This document shows, in pieces, positions 40,734 to 49,342 of a stretch of DNA of 64,000 nucleotides. The position numbers and the translations under genes were made by a program. Source of the stretch: B73-G16 sp964611295 (GTDB lineage: Bacteria > Desulfobacterota > B13-G15); the NCBI GenBank assembly GCA_964611295.1, contig CAZSWV010000005.1, forward strand, positions 1 to 64,000, given 5' to 3'. How positions within the stretch are numbered: position 1 is the stretch's first letter; the number at the start of each line of letters is the position of its first letter. The notes under the pieces are model-generated. The model was not told the origin of the DNA. It worked only from the letters and a program-made list of their open reading frames with translations, and made no database searches.

Positions 40734-41676
40734 GGCCGTAAGGGAAATGGCAAAAAAACACCTCAAGGAGGTCGAGTTATTGCTCGGCTGGACAGAGGGA
40801 CCAGATGCCCTGCATGTCACCCCCCTTGTCCTTTGTAGTGAAAAAGAGGTCGACAGGCTCACGTGGAACCCCTTCTGTAGCATAAACCTTGCAGGGTACC
40901 TATACGAACTAAAAGGCAGACGCACAGGCATATTCGCGAAAGGGTGCGATTCTAGAAGTATCGTACAGCTAATAAACGAAGGGTTGATCAAACGAGAGGA
41001 GGTCGTGGTGTTCGGCCTTCCCTGTAGGGGTTGTATAGACGTAAAGAAGCTCTCAAAAGAGTTAAAAGGGGAAGAGGTAGAGGCGGTCTCCTTTGACGGA
41101 GATGAAGTGGTAGTCCAAACGAAAAACAAAAAGCTGACCTTACCTTTTAAAGACCTAGTTTTCGACAAATGCATAGGCTGCCCTTACCCTACACCTCTCC
41201 TTTACGACTACCTTGTAGGAAAACCACTTCCCCCTCAAGGGACCCATGAAGGGCTCAATGAAAGGACCAAACGGATAGAAGCCCTCCCTCCCGAAGAAAG
41301 GCTTGAGTTTTGGAAGTCGGAGCTTGAAAGGTGCATAAGGTGTTACGCGTGTAGGAACTCTTGTCCCCTGTGCGTTTGCAAGGACTTTTGCTCCGCTGAG
41401 TCCCGTGAACCCCTCTGGATCTCTCATGCCCATGGGATAAAGGAAAAATGGCTATGGCAGGTGTTTCACGTATTGCATGTAGCCGGAAGGTGTACCGGCT
41501 GCGGCGAATGTGAAAGGGCTTGTCCAGTTGGTATACCCCTTTTGACCATAAGGCATATGGCCAATAACGTCATCAAGGACCTTTTCGATTACGAAGCTGG
41601 TATAAAGCTTGGGGAAAAACCTCCTCTTTTAACCTATTCTGTCCTTGAACCCAAGATAGAGGAGGAAAAATGGTAG
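40726..41676 (+). CDS. flxC: FlxC-like ferredoxin/FrhB-related subunit
   Basis: A 316-residue iron-sulfur protein. The N-terminal two thirds resembles FrhB/FdhB-type domains (GIFAKGCDSRSIVQLI, VVFGLPCRGCIDVKKL, DKCIGCPYPTP). The C-terminal third has CIRCYACRNSCPLCVCKDFC and CTGCGECERACPVGIPL. The start ATG at 40726 overlaps flxD by eight bases and is preferred to 40702. It occupies the FlxC position between FlxD and FlxB. Confidence 0.85.
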   Translation: MVEAVREMAKKHLKEVELLLGWTEGPDALHVTPLVLCSEKEVDRLTWNPFCSINLAGYLYELKGRRTGIFAKGCDSRSIVQLINEGLIKREEVVVFGLPCRGCIDVKKLSKELKGEEVEAVSFDGDEVVVQTKNKKLTLPFKDLVFDKCIGCPYPTPLLYDYLVGKPLPPQGTHEGLNERTKRIEALPPEERLEFWKSELERCIRCYACRNSCPLCVCKDFCSAESREPLWISHAHGIKEKWLWQVFHVLHVAGRCTGCGECERACPVGIPLLTIRHMANNVIKDLFDYEAGIKLGEKPPLLTYSVLEPKIEEEKW

Positions 41677-42680
41677 GAGATGAGGCCAAATTCCTGCCCC
41701 ATGAGGCTATATTTGAGGCCTTGACCGAATGGGCAAAGAGGTATTCGTTGTTTGTGCCTGCAGAGGAAGAAAAAGGGGTCTTTTGGCGCCTTTTCGAGCC
41801 GGGGATAAAAGTCGAGCTGGGCTTAAGGCCCCTTGAGCCACCTAAGAGGCTGTTTTTCCCTCCCACAGAGGTCCTTCTCCGTTTTTCTTATAAGGAAAGG
41901 CAAATTCTACCTGAGATCCCAAAAGACGACACCCCTCTTTTGGTCTTTGGGATAAGGCCTTGTGACCTTCACGGCCTGAAGGTCCTTGACCAAGTCTTAG
42001 GCCAACAAGACCCTTACTGGAAGAAAAGGTTCGTGAGGGCCGTGTTCGTATCTCAACCCTGCACAGGGGCATACGATACGTGTTTCTGTACCTGGGTAGG
42101 GATAAACCCAAAGGAAGCAAAGGGGGCGGATGTCTCCCTTGTAGAGCTTAATGGGGGGTGGCTGCTACAACCTTTGACTGAAAGAGGAAGAAGCCTCCTA
42201 GAGGTAGGGATCCTTGAGAAGCCCAGTTTTTCGCACTTGGCGGAGGCCCAAGAACTCCTTTCGCGCATTGAGGTCCAGAAAGGAGAGGACCTCAATGGCC
42301 TTGCGGAAAATTTCTATAGGTCCTTTGACGACCTACCTTTTTGGAGGCACATGACCTTCAAGTGTAAAGCTTGTGCCATATGTACTTTCCTCTGTCCTAC
42401 CTGCTTTTGCTTCAACATCACCGACGAAAAAGGCCATGAAGGGGTTTTGCGTCTTAGGACATGGGATTCCTGCATGTTCTTCCATTATACCCTTGAGGCC
42501 TCTGGCCATAACCCACGGCCTACAAAAGCGGAACGTTACCGTAACCGGATAGGGCATAAGTTTTGTTATCACCCCGAAAGGTACACGGATTATGGGTGTA
42601 CGGGATGCGGACGGTGTATAAAGTACTGTCCCGTATCCCTTGATGTAAGAGAAGTACTTAGGAGGATAAAGAGGTACTGA
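41670..42680 (+). CDS. flxB: FlxB-like iron-sulfur subunit
   Basis: A 336-residue protein related to hydB: LLVFGIRPCDLHGLKVLDQV and QPCTGAYDTCFCTWVG in the N-terminal domain, then CKACAICTFLCPTCFCFNI and CTGCGRCIKYCPVSLD for two [4Fe-4S] clusters. GGAGGAAAA Shine-Dalgarno. In Flx-Hdr it passes electrons between FlxA and FlxC/D. Confidence 0.9.
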   Translation: MVGDEAKFLPHEAIFEALTEWAKRYSLFVPAEEEKGVFWRLFEPGIKVELGLRPLEPPKRLFFPPTEVLLRFSYKERQILPEIPKDDTPLLVFGIRPCDLHGLKVLDQVLGQQDPYWKKRFVRAVFVSQPCTGAYDTCFCTWVGINPKEAKGADVSLVELNGGWLLQPLTERGRSLLEVGILEKPSFSHLAEAQELLSRIEVQKGEDLNGLAENFYRSFDDLPFWRHMTFKCKACAICTFLCPTCFCFNITDEKGHEGVLRLRTWDSCMFFHYTLEASGHNPRPTKAERYRNRIGHKFCYHPERYTDYGCTGCGRCIKYCPVSLDVREVLRRIKRY

Positions 42681-42681
42681 G

Positions 42682-43518
42682 ATGACAGGTTCAAATCCCT
42701 TCCTTCCCATCTTGGCTACGGTCCAAGAAGTAATAGAGGAAACGCCAAACATAAAGACCTTCAGGGTATCCCTGGATGATCCAGAAGTACGCGAGACCTT
42801 CGATTTTAAACCCGGACAGGTAGCACAGCTTTCCGTTTTCGGCGTAGGTGAAGCCACTTTCGTCATCAATTCCCCGCCTTCGGAACGTGATTACCTCCAA
42901 TTTACAGTTATGAGGGTTGGAGAGGTTACGACTAAACTCCACGAGCTACGGACTGGGGATAAAGTGGGGGTAAGAGGCCCTCTGGGCAATTGGTTTCCTT
43001 ACGAGGAGATGAAAGGGAAGGACGTACTTTTGATCGCTGGGGGGATCGGGATGGCCCCTTTAAGGACCTTGCTGCTTTTCATCTTGGAGAACAGGGCGGA
43101 TTACGGGAGGGTGACGCTCCTTTATGGATGTAGGACGCCCCAGGACATGTGTTTTAAGGGAGATATCCCCCAATGGAGATCCCAAAGGGACGTGGAAGTA
43201 ATCCTCACCGTTGACAGAAGGGCACCAGGGTGGACTGAGATGGTAGGCCTTGTACCCGAAGTCCTTAAGGAAATAGCCCCCTCTCCTAAGGGCACTGTGG
43301 CAGTAACGTGTGGCCCGCCTGTGATGATAAAGTACACCCTTGAGGCCTTGAAGGAATTGGGCTTTGGGGACGAACAGATCGTGACTACCTTGGAACGCAG
43401 GATGAAGTGTGGGGTAGGCCTTTGCGGTCGATGTAATATAGGGAGTCGTTACGTATGTAAAGATGGTCCGGTATTCACCTTAGCCCAGCTCAAGGCCTTA
43501 CCGGCTGAGGTCTTTTAA
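42682..43518 (+). CDS. flxA: FlxA-like NAD(P)H/FAD-binding subunit
   Basis: A 278-residue ferredoxin-NADP reductase-like protein, the NADH-oxidising entry of the Flx-Hdr complex. FDFKPGQVAQLSVFGVG binds FAD, LLIAGGIGMAPLRTLLLFIL binds the pyridine nucleotide and MKCGVGLCGRCNIGSRYVC carries a cluster. Strongly similar in layout to hydG. The stop overlaps the convergent MFS gene by four bases. Confidence 0.92.
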   Translation: MTGSNPFLPILATVQEVIEETPNIKTFRVSLDDPEVRETFDFKPGQVAQLSVFGVGEATFVINSPPSERDYLQFTVMRVGEVTTKLHELRTGDKVGVRGPLGNWFPYEEMKGKDVLLIAGGIGMAPLRTLLLFILENRADYGRVTLLYGCRTPQDMCFKGDIPQWRSQRDVEVILTVDRRAPGWTEMVGLVPEVLKEIAPSPKGTVAVTCGPPVMIKYTLEALKELGFGDEQIVTTLERRMKCGVGLCGRCNIGSRYVCKDGPVFTLAQLKALPAEVF

Positions 43519-44741
43519 GGTCTAGTAGTGCCAATAGCCAATCTAAAACAAAAAAGGGCGGCCAAGACCGATATGGCAGTAGAAAGCCATAGAGGAATGA
43601 CGAAGGTACCGTAAAGGTCCTTCAGCAAACCGCCCACAAAGGGGCCAAAGGCTTGGCCTATGCCAAAAAAGAGGGTGATGAACCCAAGCCCTGCTGGGGC
43701 AAGGCGATCCCCTACTAAGTCACTTGCAGCTGCCGCCATGAGGGTAGGTACTGAAAAGGCGGAGATCCCATAAATGGCCAGGGAAAAGAGGTACCAAAGG
43801 CCCAGTCTTGGAAAGGTAAGGAGCATATAAGAGACGGCCAAGGCCAGATAAGCCATAGCCATCGCATTTCTTCTCCCAATCCTATCTGAGATCCATCCGT
43901 ATACCACTCCACAGAAGATACTCAGGAACCCAAGGGCGCTGAAGTAAAACCCTGCCTTGCCGAACTCTACACCCCTTTCCTTTGTAAGGTAAGCGACAAA
44001 GAAGGTTAGGTATATGATGTAGGAAAAACCGTAACCGAAATAAGCAAGGCCTAGTTTCCAGACTTCCCTGTCGGAAGCCACTGTTCTGAAAGCCCCCAAA
44101 AGCCCTATAGGGGCCCGAGGTAAAGGAGCGTAATCCGACGAGGCACCATAAGGCAAAAGCCCTTTTTCCGAAGGACGATCCCTCAACAATAAATAACAAA
44201 CAAAGGAACCCCCGAGGACTAACCCACCGAGCAAGAACCAAGCAAGCCTCCACCCCATTTCCCCATAGCCCTTTATCAGGGGTGGCAGCATAAAGCCAGA
44301 AAGCGAAAGACCCAGACCAATCCCTGCGGCCACAACACCTGTAGCCAATCCCTTCCTAGTGAGGAACCAGGCAGCCGGAAGTGCCATTATGGGGATATAA
44401 CTGCCACCGTTTCCCATCCCGGTGATCAAACGCATGAAGAAGGCAAAGGGGAAGGATTTGGCAAGCCCCGTCAAGATCATACTCACCCCCATCACCAATA
44501 GCGACACAAAGACTGTCCTCCGAGCCCCAAACCTAGCTGCCAATAACCCACCTAAGAGGGCAAGGACCAGATAACCTATGAAGTTACCTGTGGCTATAGC
44601 CCCTGCCTGGGTATAGCTCAACCCAAGCCCTTCCTTCATGGCTGGCAAGATCACAGAATAGGACATGCGACCAAAACCATGGGCAAGAACGGTCACTAAG
44701 GTTCCCGTAAACGCTATCACCCACCCATAATGTAACTTCAT
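43515..44741 (-). CDS. MFS transporter, monocarboxylate/oxalate-formate antiporter-like
   Basis: A 12-helix carrier of about 408 residues starting MKLHYGWVIAFTGTLVTVLA. Loop motifs LAARFGARRTVFV and GWISDRIGRRNAMAMA mark the two halves. ATG 44741 has a GGAGG at good distance; a TTG directly before it (44744) is in frame. It stands alone next to the Flx-Hdr operon and may import an organic acid used as reductant or carbon source; the substrate is not shown. Confidence 0.88.
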   Translation of the reverse strand: MKLHYGWVIAFTGTLVTVLAHGFGRMSYSVILPAMKEGLGLSYTQAGAIATGNFIGYLVLALLGGLLAARFGARRTVFVSLLVMGVSMILTGLAKSFPFAFFMRLITGMGNGGSYIPIMALPAAWFLTRKGLATGVVAAGIGLGLSLSGFMLPPLIKGYGEMGWRLAWFLLGGLVLGGSFVCYLLLRDRPSEKGLLPYGASSDYAPLPRAPIGLLGAFRTVASDREVWKLGLAYFGYGFSYIIYLTFFVAYLTKERGVEFGKAGFYFSALGFLSIFCGVVYGWISDRIGRRNAMAMAYLALAVSYMLLTFPRLGLWYLFSLAIYGISAFSVPTLMAAAASDLVGDRLAPAGLGFITLFFGIGQAFGPFVGGLLKDLYGTFVIPLWLSTAISVLAALFCFRLAIGTTRP

Positions 44742-44832
44742 CAATGTCCTCCAATCCTTGCCTTATTGGAAGAACATAACAATTAAAATGTTTTTTGTAA
44801 AGTTGAGGGAAAGGTGGGCCTTTAAAAGTTCC

Positions 44833-44861
44833 TTGACTCTTTATGAGGGGTTTGTCATATT
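44833..44861 (+). promoter_or_regulatory. Promoter of tRNA-Pro
   Basis: TTGACT (44833-44838), a 17-base spacer and CATATT (44856-44861). Predicted start about 44868, five bases before the tRNA. Confidence 0.55.
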
Positions 44862-44872
44862 TCTTAATGAGG

Positions 44873-44949
<77 letters not shown>

Positions 44950-44961
44950 TTTGCTGTATTT

Positions 44962-45714
44962 ATGTTAAAGATACTCCTCACCAACGACGACGGGATAAAT
45001 TCGAAGGGGATTCAGTTTTTAAGGTCCTTCCTTGAAAAGTTCGGCCTTGTGTGGGTTGTGGCCCCTGAAGGAGAAAGGACGGGGATTTCCCACGCTTTAA
45101 GCTTAAAGCATCCTTTAAGGGTCAAGAGGTTGGAGGATCGTGTCTGGGCCGTAGAGGGGACCCCTGTGGATTGTGTGCATCTGGCTGTCTTTCGCCTTTT
45201 GAAGGAACGACCAGACCTTGTGGTCTCGGGCCCTAATGACGGTCCAAATATAGGGGATGAAGTCTTTTATTCGGGAACGGTGGCTGCTGCCATTGAGGCC
45301 TCGATATTGGGCATTCAGGCCATAGCCATATCCATGGCCCCTCGTGATGGGCACAACTACGATACAGCGGCCTTCGTCTTGGAAAAGCTAATTCCGAAGT
45401 TGCTTGAAGACCCCCTACCTGCGCGGACGGCTTTGAACGTGAACGTGCCTAACATCCCCCCTACGGAATTAAAGGGTTTCAAGGTCACTAGACTTGCCAA
45501 AAGGGTCTTTGTGGACTGCATTAAGGAATGTCTGGACCCAAGGGGGGTACCTTATTATTGGCTTTCCGGAGGCGGTCGTTTTTCAGAGGAAGAAGGAACG
45601 GATCACGAGGCATTAAAGGCAGGCTTTGTCTCCGTTACCCCTTTGAAGGCCGATTTGACCGCATATGAAGAATTTGTGAGAATTTCTAAATGGGGTTTAG
45701 AAAAGGACCTTTAA
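44962..45714 (+). CDS. surE: 5'/3'-nucleotidase SurE
   Basis: Metal-dependent nucleotidase/exopolyphosphatase of 250 residues. ILLTNDDGINSKGI gives the Asp-Asp metal site, GTPVDCVHLAVF, SGPNDGPNIGDEVFYSGT and NVNVPNIPP are family signatures. ATG 44962 is chosen because upstream codons fall in the tRNA gene. There is no Shine-Dalgarno; the gap to the tRNA 3' end is 12 bases. Confidence 0.95.
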   Translation: MLKILLTNDDGINSKGIQFLRSFLEKFGLVWVVAPEGERTGISHALSLKHPLRVKRLEDRVWAVEGTPVDCVHLAVFRLLKERPDLVVSGPNDGPNIGDEVFYSGTVAAAIEASILGIQAIAISMAPRDGHNYDTAAFVLEKLIPKLLEDPLPARTALNVNVPNIPPTELKGFKVTRLAKRVFVDCIKECLDPRGVPYYWLSGGGRFSEEEGTDHEALKAGFVSVTPLKADLTAYEEFVRISKWGLEKDL

Positions 45715-45739
45715 CAAAAACCAGATAGGAGGTGTTTTA

Positions 45740-46846
45740 ATGAGGATAACGCTTAGTGTGATCAAAGCGGACATAGGCTCCATCGGTGGCCATATCAAAC
45801 CCTCTCAAAGGCTTATAGAGCGCGTGAAGGAGTTTGTACAACAAGAGGGGAAGGACAAAGGACTTATAGAGGACTTTTACGTATCCCATACTGGTGATGA
45901 CGTTGCCATATTGATGACCCATAAAAGGGGAGTTGGAAACGCCGATGTCCATAAACTGGCGTGGGATGCCTTTAAGGTTGGAACTGAAGTGGCAAAGGCC
46001 CAGGGACTTTACGGTGCAGGGCAAGACCTCTTGAAGGACGCCTTCAGTGGCAATGTGCGCGGCATGGGTCCTGCAGTTGCCGAAATGGAGTTCGAAGAAC
46101 GTCCGAACGAGCCCTTCCTGTTCTTCGCAGCGGACAAAACGGAACCGGGGGCTTTTAACCTGCCTCTGTATTTAGCCTTCGCAGACCCCATGTATTGTTC
46201 TGGATTGATCCTGAGTCCATCTATGGCCAACGGGTTTAAGTTCACCATCATGGATGTGAACTACACCGAAGGAGATCGTGTAATAGAGCTCAATGCCCCT
46301 GAGGAGCTTTACGATATAGCGGCTCTGTTGAGGGACAACGAAAGGTTCGTGGTAGAAAAGATACACTCCCGTAGAACTGGCGAGATAGCAGTTGTAGCCA
46401 GCACCACCAGGCTTCACAACATTGCAGGAAAATATGTAGGTAAAGACGACCCTGTGATGTTAGTAAGGGTGCAAGGCGATTTTCCCGCCACAGGTGAAGT
46501 GCTCGCTGCTTTTAGCGTAGGCCACTATGTGGCGGGCTTCATGAGGGGGAGTCACAACGGACCTCTTATGCCTGTTAAGTTGAATTCCACCACCTCCTTC
46601 TTTGACGGTCCGCCTATAATTTCTTGTGCTGCCTTTTGTGTCCATGAAGGCAAGCTCACCGAACCAGTGGATTGTTTTGACCATCCCTTCTGGGATTACG
46701 TACGCATGAAGGTCGCTGAAAAGGCCTTGGAGATACGGAGGCAGGGATTCTCTGGTCCGGCGATGTTGCATTATTCTGAACTGGAGTACGGTGGCATCGT
46801 GGAAAGGATGAAAAAACTAGAAGAACGCTTCAAGGTGAGGAGTTGA
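45740..46846 (+). CDS. fbp: Fructose 1,6-bisphosphate aldolase/phosphatase (bifunctional)
   Basis: Gluconeogenic enzyme doing both aldol condensation and C1 dephosphorylation, known from archaea and thermophilic bacteria. A 368-residue protein starting MRITLSVIKADIGSIGGH, with HTGDDVAILMTH, RGMGPAVAEMEFEERPNEPF, FCVHEGKLT and GPAMLHYSELEYGG. AGGAGGTG Shine-Dalgarno. It suggests upward carbon flow in an autotrophic or organic-acid-fed metabolism. Confidence 0.95.
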   Translation: MRITLSVIKADIGSIGGHIKPSQRLIERVKEFVQQEGKDKGLIEDFYVSHTGDDVAILMTHKRGVGNADVHKLAWDAFKVGTEVAKAQGLYGAGQDLLKDAFSGNVRGMGPAVAEMEFEERPNEPFLFFAADKTEPGAFNLPLYLAFADPMYCSGLILSPSMANGFKFTIMDVNYTEGDRVIELNAPEELYDIAALLRDNERFVVEKIHSRRTGEIAVVASTTRLHNIAGKYVGKDDPVMLVRVQGDFPATGEVLAAFSVGHYVAGFMRGSHNGPLMPVKLNSTTSFFDGPPIISCAAFCVHEGKLTEPVDCFDHPFWDYVRMKVAEKALEIRRQGFSGPAMLHYSELEYGGIVERMKKLEERFKVRS

Positions 46847-48174
46847 AAGGGGTCTTTGCCTACACCTTCGGTTGTCAGATGAACGAAAGGGACACCGAGA
46901 GGGCTTTACGTCTCCTTCTGGACCATGGTTATCAGATGGTGGAGAAACCCGAAGAGGCCCATCTGGTAATCGTCAACACTTGTACAGTAAGGAAAAAGCC
47001 TGAAGAAAAAGTCTACAGCCTCCTCGGACGCCTTGAGCGCCTAAAAGAGAAGCACCCTTATGTGAAAGTGGTGGTGATGGGCTGTCTTGCCGAACAAGAA
47101 AAGGAAAGGCTCTTAGAGAAATTCGAGGGGGTGGACCTCGTACTTGGACCCGATAGGGTTCTCGAACTGCCCGAGGTCCTTATGCGCCTAGAAAGAGGAG
47201 AAAGGATCGCCCTGACGGGCTTCACCGATGAAGCACGTCAGGGGATCCTCCTCCCTCCAAAGGTGAAAGTAAAGGCCTATGTAAACATCATGCAAGGATG
47301 CGATAACTTCTGCACTTATTGTATCGTCCCTTACGTAAGGGGGCCCGAAAAAAGCCGGCCGAGTTGGGAGATCTTAGAAGAGATAAGGCTTTTGGCCGAA
47401 AGAGGTGTAAAGGAAGTCACGTTGCTTGGCCAAAACGTCAATAGCTATGGCAAAAAACAAAAAGGGGAACTTACCTTTGTACAGTTGCTTTATAAGGTAG
47501 CTGAAATTCCGGGGATCGAACGTATAAGGTTCACCACCTCTCATCCAAAGGATCTAACCGATGACCTCATCTTTGCCTTCAAAGAGATACCGCAACTCTG
47601 CGAGCACCTACACCTTCCCTTCCAGGCCGGTTCAAACCGTATTTTGGAAAGGATGAATAGGGGTTACACAAAGGAAGATTACCTCAGGAAGGTGGAACGC
47701 CTAAGGGAGGTGGTCCCTGAAATAGCAATTACGGCCGATGTTATGGTAGGATTCCCAGGGGAAACCGAAGAGGACTTCAGGGAAACGCTTGACCTTGTGG
47801 AACGTGTTCAATTCGATAACCTCTTCTCCTTTAAGTACAGCCCAAGGAAGGGGACAACGGCCTACCAGTGGCTTGACGATGTGCCTCCTTCGGTGAAGCA
47901 AAGGCGACTTGAAGAGCTCCAAGCCCTCCAAAGGGAGATAACCCTTAAGAAGAACAAAGCCCTGGAAGGTAAAGTCTGCGAAGTATTGGTCGAGGGTTTT
48001 GGTGAAAGGGAGGGGCAACTCCGTGGAAGGACGAGGTGCAATCGGGTGGTTAACTTTGGAGGACCTGAGGGTTTAATTGGGGAATTGGTATACGTTAAGA
48101 TAAGGGAAGGACTCCAGAATTCGCTCCGAGGGGAACTTTGCCCCTTGGAGGAAAAGGAGGCGGTTTGCGCGTGA
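46843..48174 (+). CDS. miaB: tRNA-2-methylthio-N6-dimethylallyladenosine synthase MiaB
   Basis: Methylthiotransferase acting on A37 of tRNA. The UPF0004 domain has three cluster Cys (FGCQMNERD, NTCTVRKKPEEK, MGCLAEQEKE), the radical SAM motif GCDNFCTYCIVPYVRG follows, and a C-terminal TRAM domain ends at about 440. Length 443. The start is TTG, overlapping the fbp stop (TTGA). Confidence 0.95.
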   Translation: MKGVFAYTFGCQMNERDTERALRLLLDHGYQMVEKPEEAHLVIVNTCTVRKKPEEKVYSLLGRLERLKEKHPYVKVVVMGCLAEQEKERLLEKFEGVDLVLGPDRVLELPEVLMRLERGERIALTGFTDEARQGILLPPKVKVKAYVNIMQGCDNFCTYCIVPYVRGPEKSRPSWEILEEIRLLAERGVKEVTLLGQNVNSYGKKQKGELTFVQLLYKVAEIPGIERIRFTTSHPKDLTDDLIFAFKEIPQLCEHLHLPFQAGSNRILERMNRGYTKEDYLRKVERLREVVPEIAITADVMVGFPGETEEDFRETLDLVERVQFDNLFSFKYSPRKGTTAYQWLDDVPPSVKQRRLEELQALQREITLKKNKALEGKVCEVLVEGFGEREGQLRGRTRCNRVVNFGGPEGLIGELVYVKIREGLQNSLRGELCPLEEKEAVCA

Positions 48175-48659
48175 AGGTAGAAGGAAAGAAGTTCAGGGAA
48201 ATGGTAGTAGGAGGGTTGACGGTAGATCCTTATACGAACACCCCAATCGTCTTGCTGAAGGACCCCGAAGGAGAAGACGTAGTGCCCATATGGATAGGGT
48301 TCTTTGAGGCCTCCGCTATCGCTACCCAGCTTGAGAAGATAAAACTCGCTCGTCCCATGACCCATGACCTTATGAAGAACATATTAGAAGCCCTAGGCGC
48401 TAAGGTCTTGCGGATTGAAGTCACTGACCTAAGGGAAAACACCTACTACGCCCTCATTCACATAGAGTTCGACGGGCAGTGTTATGAAATAGATTCGCGG
48501 CCATCTGATGCTATTGCCTTGGCCTTGAGGGTCGGTGCTCCCATTTATGTGAGCGAAGAGGTCATCCAAAAGTCCAAACGAGTGGAATCACCTCCTGAAG
48601 AAGAGAAGGCCTTGGACGAACTTCTCGAACAAGTTGACGAAGAAAGCTATAAGATGTAA
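48171..48659 (+). CDS. Bifunctional nuclease family protein (DUF151)
   Basis: A 162-residue protein of the DUF151 family, predicted DNase/RNase. VGGLTVDPYTNTPIVLLKD, VVPIWIGFFEASAIA, TYYALIHIEFDG and SRPSDAIALALRVGAPIYV are typical. GTG 48171 overlaps the miaB stop as GTGA; a TTG at 48165 with closer AGGAGG is an alternative. In bacteria such genes often sit next to miaB, as here. Confidence 0.9.
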   Translation: MKVEGKKFREMVVGGLTVDPYTNTPIVLLKDPEGEDVVPIWIGFFEASAIATQLEKIKLARPMTHDLMKNILEALGAKVLRIEVTDLRENTYYALIHIEFDGQCYEIDSRPSDAIALALRVGAPIYVSEEVIQKSKRVESPPEEEKALDELLEQVDEESYKM

Positions 48660-48673
48660 ATCTGCTGCCTGTC

Positions 48674-49342
48674 ATGATAGACCTCCATGTGCATTCCCTG
48701 TTGAGCGACGGTGAACTTTTGCCCGAGGAGATCATAAGGCGATACGAACAAAAGGGTTATACTGCCATTGCCCTTACCGACCATGCCGGTCCTTCTAACT
48801 TAGAGAATCTGATAAAAGTCACCGTGTCTTTCTGCAATTGGCTAAGGGTAAAGGAGGTCACCAAGCTTTTGGTAATCCCTGGAGTAGAGCTCACTCACTG
48901 TCCCCCTCCCTTTATACCGGAACTGATAAAGGAAGCCAGGAAAATGGGGGCAAGGCTCGTATTGGTACATGGAGAGACCCTTGTCGAACCCGTCGCAGAG
49001 GGGACAAACTTAGCTGCCATCCAAGGAGGGACTGACATCTTAGCACATCCAGGCCTCATCACCTTGGAGGAAGTAAAGCTTGCGGCTAAAAAAGGGGTCT
49101 TACTTGAGATAAGTGCTAGGGTTGGACATTGTCTTGCTAATGGGCATGTTGCCAAGATGGCTTCTGAAGCAGGCGCTCTGTTGACCTATGGCTCAGATGC
49201 ACATGGTCCCGACGATATCCTAGAGGTCAGGGAAGCCTTAAAGGTCCTAAGGGGCTCAGGTCTTGACGAAGAGGCCCTTAGGAGGACTTCCCTATCCATG
49301 GAGGAATTGGTGAAAAGATGTTTAAGGTACCCGACTACATAA
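48674..49342 (+). CDS. PHP domain phosphoesterase
   Basis: A 222-residue metal-dependent PHP protein: DLHVHSLLSDGELLP, ALTDHAGPSN, ILAHPGLI and GSDAHGPDDI carry the His/Asp metal ligands. It directly precedes hisC with a 25-base overlap, so histidinol-phosphate phosphatase is a tempting role. The sequence is also close to the histidinol phosphatase-like PHP subgroup of archaea and deltaproteobacteria whose substrate is not proven. Confidence 0.85.
   Translation: MIDLHVHSLLSDGELLPEEIIRRYEQKGYTAIALTDHAGPSNLENLIKVTVSFCNWLRVKEVTKLLVIPGVELTHCPPPFIPELIKEARKMGARLVLVHGETLVEPVAEGTNLAAIQGGTDILAHPGLITLEEVKLAAKKGVLLEISARVGHCLANGHVAKMASEAGALLTYGSDAHGPDDILEVREALKVLRGSGLDEEALRRTSLSMEELVKRCLRYPTT

Noticed and set aside
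40590..41174. 194-codon minus-strand frame
   Set aside because: Antisense to flxD/flxC; no motif.
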